From contig CAJCHM010000065.1 in the NCBI GenBank assembly GCA_903970255.1, positions 1-45,196 of the forward strand: a stretch of 45,196 nucleotides of DNA. Reading direction: 5' to 3'. Source of the stretch: Acidobacteriota bacterium. Lineage in GTDB: Bacteria; Chlamydiota; Chlamydiia; Chlamydiales; Rhabdochlamydiaceae. Each line of letters begins with the position of its first letter. The first letter of the stretch is position 1. Position numbers and translations under genes: made by a program. The notes beneath the pieces were generated by a model. That model was not told the origin of the DNA. It saw only the letters and a list, made by a program, of their open reading frames with translations, and ran no database searches. Positions 42,663 through 45,196 of this stretch are shown one piece after another.

Positions 42663-42824
42663 ACTGGACTTTAGCCATTGGAGCCGAGCGATTTTTTTAG
42701 ATAGCGCGCGCAGGCAGGGGGAATTTTGTAATGGTGGGCTTGAATATGCCACCATTACAAAATTCCCCCTGGATGGGGGATGCTATCTGGGAAAAGCGCT
42801 CCGCTCCAATGGCTAAAGTCCAGT
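42663..42824. repeat. Palindromic repeat element, copy 3 (long form)
   Basis: 162 bp, ends actggactttagccattggag on both strands with few mismatches, and the same inner hairpin gaattttgtaatggtgggc... as in copy 1. The right end lies inside the cysteine desulfurase gene: its stop codon TAG and the last two residues before it come from the element. Confidence 0.9.
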
Positions 42825-43940
42825 TCTAATCACCGCGGCAATGATTTCAACGGTCTGATCAATTTCCTCTTCTGTCGTATAACGGCTCAAGGAAAAACGG
42901 ATGGCTGTCTTGGCCATCTCGAAGGGGATCCCCATTTGAGTGAGGATGCGCGAGGGTTCTAGGGATCCAGTAGAACAGGCTGAACCGTGGCTTGCTGCAA
43001 TCCCTGCCATATCCAAGGCAATCAGCAGATCTTCACCAAGCTCTTTTGGGAAGGAAAGATTGCTGGTATTGCAGATTCTAGGGCCATCTCCATTGACAAT
43101 GATGGGAAAATCCTCATTCAACAATCTATTCTCGAAGCGATCGCGCAGCATTGCCATGCGTGTTGTTGCTGTGGGGAGTTCCGTCTCTAAGAGCTCAACT
43201 GCCTTCGCAAGCCCAACGATTCCGGAAAGATTTTCCGTTCCGGCGCGCAATCCATACTCTTGGCCACCGCCCGTGATTTGAGGGTGAAGTTTTAGGGTAG
43301 GGCGAACAAATGCAAACCCGACCCCTTTGGGTCCATGGATTTTATGGGCTGAAAATCCGATTCCTGAAATTCCTGGGTGGATTGTGAATAACTCTTTGCC
43401 AAGCCACGCAACCCCATCGATAATTAAGGGGATGCCTGTATCCAGGGCAATTTGAGCGATGGCATCCACATCGTGTTTGACCCCAGTCTCTCCATTGACA
43501 GCGGGGAGAGTAATGAAACGGGTGTCAGAGCGAATCGCTTCTTGAATCTGCTCGGGTTGGACTGCTCCAAAGAGCCCTGCGTGTAAAAAAGAAACGTCCA
43601 ACCCCTTTTTACTAGCTTCAAGTAGGGTGTTATAGACGCAGGAATGCTCGACATTAGAGGTGATTGCATGCCCTGTGAATCCATCGGAAAACAACCCTTT
43701 TAGAAGTAAATTCATTGTCTCTGTTCCACTGGAGGTAAAAATGATCTCCTGAGGCTTTACCTTGAGGAAAGCAGCAATTTGCTCGCGGGCATTCTGCAAG
43801 CGCTGTTTTGCTTTTTGCCCAAAAAAATGAACAGAGGAGGGGTTGGCAGGGGTGAGTGAAAGCTCGGGGAGCATCGCCTCTAACACCCTAGGGTCTACTC
43901 CTGTGGTTGCGTTATTATCCAAATAAATTCTTTTAGTCAT
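42813..43940 (-). CDS. iscS: Cysteine desulfurase, IscS/NifS type
   Basis: PLP enzyme that takes sulfur from cysteine for iron-sulfur clusters and thio-modifications. The 375-residue product has the opening RIYLDNNATTGVDPRV, the PLP Lys in FSAHKIHGPKG (about 195-205), and the catalytic Cys in HGSACSTGSLEPS (about 317-329), the IscS-type arrangement. The C-terminus AAVIRTGL and its TAG run into the palindromic element at 42663-42824, so the annotated end is created by the repeat. Start ATG 43940; a palindromic GAAAAGTC site lies 48 bp upstream. Confidence 0.92.
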   Translation of the reverse strand: MTKRIYLDNNATTGVDPRVLEAMLPELSLTPANPSSVHFFGQKAKQRLQNAREQIAAFLKVKPQEIIFTSSGTETMNLLLKGLFSDGFTGHAITSNVEHSCVYNTLLEASKKGLDVSFLHAGLFGAVQPEQIQEAIRSDTRFITLPAVNGETGVKHDVDAIAQIALDTGIPLIIDGVAWLGKELFTIHPGISGIGFSAHKIHGPKGVGFAFVRPTLKLHPQITGGGQEYGLRAGTENLSGIVGLAKAVELLETELPTATTRMAMLRDRFENRLLNEDFPIIVNGDGPRICNTSNLSFPKELGEDLLIALDMAGIAASHGSACSTGSLEPSRILTQMGIPFEMAKTAIRFSLSRYTTEEEIDQTVEIIAAVIRTGL

Positions 43941-43987
43941 TGTGCTCTCTAGATCAATCGAAGGGGAATTTTTCTCATTGCACTATG

Positions 43988-44005
43988 GAAAAGTCAAGAC
44001 TTTTC
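43988..44005. promoter_or_regulatory. Short palindrome upstream of the desulfurase gene
   Basis: gaaaagtc and gacttttc are perfect inverted halves with a 2-bp spacer, 48 bp upstream of the iscS ATG at 43940 and between it and the next gene's stop. Size and symmetry would suit an operator for a dimeric repressor, but no regulator is known for it. Confidence 0.35.
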
Positions 44006-44033
44006 TGTTCAGCGGACTCAAATCAGACTCAGT

Positions 44034-44906
44034 TCAAGTAAATGCCTTTGAAGTTAATTCTTTAATTTCAACGATGAGGGGGGGATAGAGTCCTTTGATC
44101 CACTCGCATCCGCGCACATAACTGTTCAGCTCCACCTGACCGTCGGGGCCCCAATACTCTAATTGAGGTATCTTACGCTTAACTGAGGAAATCCTAGAAT
44201 CTATCTCTTGCTGCTCATTAACAAATTGTTGGATTAGCTGTTGAGCGCTAAGGCAAAACTCCCTTCTGCATACCTCCTTCGTTTCCTTGTAATCCTTTTT
44301 ATAACCTTCAATCCACCCTTTCAATCGATCGTGATCGAGTTGCATTTGCGAGACCTCTTTTTTCAGCAGTTCTACGCTCTCAGCATATTCTTCTGCGGAA
44401 TAGTCTGTGAAAGAGTGATGGCAGGACATTTGCATTGGGGTAGGCTGTGGATACAACTCTGTGTAAGGATGATCTACCCGGTTGGGGCCCAGATAAAAAC
44501 TTGGTTTAACTCGCTTAAGCCACCTAATACACTCACTTACAGCGCGCTCAATTCCCGAATTCTCATCGATGTGTATCCAGTTGCCACTCATCAATCTCTT
44601 TTCCTCATTTTTTCCAAACAGCTCTATTTCCTGGATCAACGATTGTATTTTTGTAGTAGTGAGAACCTGAATAGCTGTGGCATTTTCTCGAGCAGCAATC
44701 CATAATGCTTGCTGGATCATTTTCATCTCATCAATGCTATGAATCAAGGCAATATGCTCTTTATTCAAGTCTATCTTTTTATGTTCTAGCTGGTTAAAAA
44801 CTCTTCCCAGATCGAAGATTGTTTTTCTCTCAAGGTTACAGATAACAATTGCATTTTCTTTGGTTCTCTTCTCGATGCAGGTACTGGTGCTTATAGGTAT
44901 TATCAT
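44034..44906 (-). CDS. Protein of unknown function, coiled-coil
   Basis: 290 residues from ATG 44906, with AGAGGA about 8 bp before it. No transmembrane segment or signal. A first half of mixed helices and strands (IVICNLERKTIFDLGRVF; IQVLTTTKIQSLIQEIELFG), a short Pro-rich spacer (ELYPQPTPMQM), then a long coiled coil from about 165 to 245. It is the last full gene before the right edge and is followed downstream by iscS on the same strand. No family recognised. Confidence 0.65.
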   Translation of the reverse strand: MIIPISTSTCIEKRTKENAIVICNLERKTIFDLGRVFNQLEHKKIDLNKEHIALIHSIDEMKMIQQALWIAARENATAIQVLTTTKIQSLIQEIELFGKNEEKRLMSGNWIHIDENSGIERAVSECIRWLKRVKPSFYLGPNRVDHPYTELYPQPTPMQMSCHHSFTDYSAEEYAESVELLKKEVSQMQLDHDRLKGWIEGYKKDYKETKEVCRREFCLSAQQLIQQFVNEQQEIDSRISSVKRKIPQLEYWGPDGQVELNSYVRGCEWIKGLYPPLIVEIKELTSKAFT

Positions 44907-45055
44907 GGAAGTTATTCCTCTCTGAATTAAAGGCGGATATTAAAAACCTAAGACTGTAAAAAAACAAGAGAAAACATTTTTTATCGGGCAACTTATGTAC
45001 ATATTGATCTCCTTAACCCTTAAGCAGTTGAATAACTTTTCCTGAAAGACCTCTC

Positions 45056-45071
45056 CACTGGAGTTTGGACT
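45056..45071. repeat. 16-bp sequence matching inverted copy in broken SRP remnant
   Basis: cactggagtttggact here is the exact reverse complement of 30788-30803. It abuts the left arm of the hairpin at 45076, as the end of a repeat element would. Confidence 0.6.
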
Positions 45072-45075
45072 AAAT

Positions 45076-45196
45076 TTAGCCTGCAGATGACGGCTGCGAC
45101 TTCATCAGATCTAACTTCCTCCTCATCAATAGCTAGCGCTATTGACTTCGTCGGTCAGTTAGATCTGATTTTGTCTCGCTCGTCCCTGCAGGCCAA
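45076..45196. repeat. Long hairpin element cut by the window edge
   Basis: Inverted segments on both sides of a centre near 45136: ttagcctgcag with ctgcaggccaa (10 of 11), tcagatctaac with gttagatctga (perfect), caatagc with gctattg (perfect, 4-bp loop). The whole 121 bp folds, and the element may continue beyond the window. Confidence 0.8.

Overview
The window looks like a chromosomal segment of a chlamydia outside the Chlamydiaceae (an amoeba-associated or 'environmental' member of the Chlamydiae). The reasoning is gene content read from the translations. It carries chlamydial housekeeping blocks (trxB and acpS, ssb-pepA, dcd/ruvB/SpoIID-like, a tandem pair of CNNM/TlyC-type proteins, an IscS-type cysteine desulfurase, Lgt). 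These sit beside accessory genes typical of large chlamydial genomes: an F-box plus leucine-rich-repeat protein, a kinase-like protein, a giant repeat protein and several outer-membrane barrel-like proteins. I do not commit to a genus. I saw no tRNA, no CRISPR array and no intact transposase.

Layout. 1-449: intergenic, with a long hairpin element and a doubtful 35-codon ORF. 450-4337 (minus): a complete spermidine/putrescine ABC importer, potA-potB-potC-potD, compactly overlapping. 4416-6186 (plus): thioredoxin reductase followed by a barrel-like exported protein. 6186-6348: palindromic element, then an AT-rich kinase-like gene (6473-7873). 7927-9401 (minus): PIN-TRAM membrane protein and AcpS. 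9599-13032: small membrane protein, DNA-3-methyladenine glycosylase (carrying an in-frame palindromic insertion), glycosyltransferase family 9, RlmH and Lgt. 13018-14892 (minus): large unknown protein. 15193-18047 (plus): ssb-pepA-RluA-type synthase. 18021-21741: FAD oxidoreductase, heptosyltransferase-like, NUDIX, MazG. 21738-29393 (minus): a 2551-residue repeat protein whose start lies on a C10 tract. 29740-30744 (plus): barrel-like protein. 30745-34262: an island with an F-box/LRR gene, bounded by about 100-bp direct repeats. 34271-36616 (minus): SRP RNA, SpoIID-like, ruvB. 36717-41458 (plus): dcd, a division-protein-like small gene, two CNNM proteins, a sterol-methyltransferase-like enzyme. 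41506-44906 (minus): possible DUF687-like protein, IscS-type desulfurase, unknown protein. The right edge is cut through another long hairpin.

Most notable signals. (i) The gene for the signal recognition particle RNA has been used as an insertion point. About 100 bp (the end of the neighbouring barrel-protein gene plus the 3' third of the SRP RNA) is present on both sides of the F-box/LRR island, with one copy intact and one broken. (ii) A 95-bp palindrome sits in frame inside the glycosylase gene, adding about 32 residues, like the palindromic elements of Rickettsia. (iii) A three-copy family of intergenic palindromes has a modular inner hairpin, and one copy supplies the stop codon of the desulfurase gene. 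(iv) The giant repeat protein has a homopolymeric C tract in codons 5-8 that could switch it on and off. (v) The SpoIID-like protein has Gln where the family's catalytic Glu normally is.

How the genes fit together. The housekeeping genes cover polyamine uptake, redox balance, lipoprotein and acyl-carrier maturation, LPS core-type sugar transfer, DNA repair and replication, nucleotide sanitation and cell division. The accessory genes (kinase-like, F-box/LRR, giant repeat protein, sterol-methyltransferase-like, possible lipase-like) are candidates for acting on the eukaryotic host. That is inference from domain type, not shown by the sequence.
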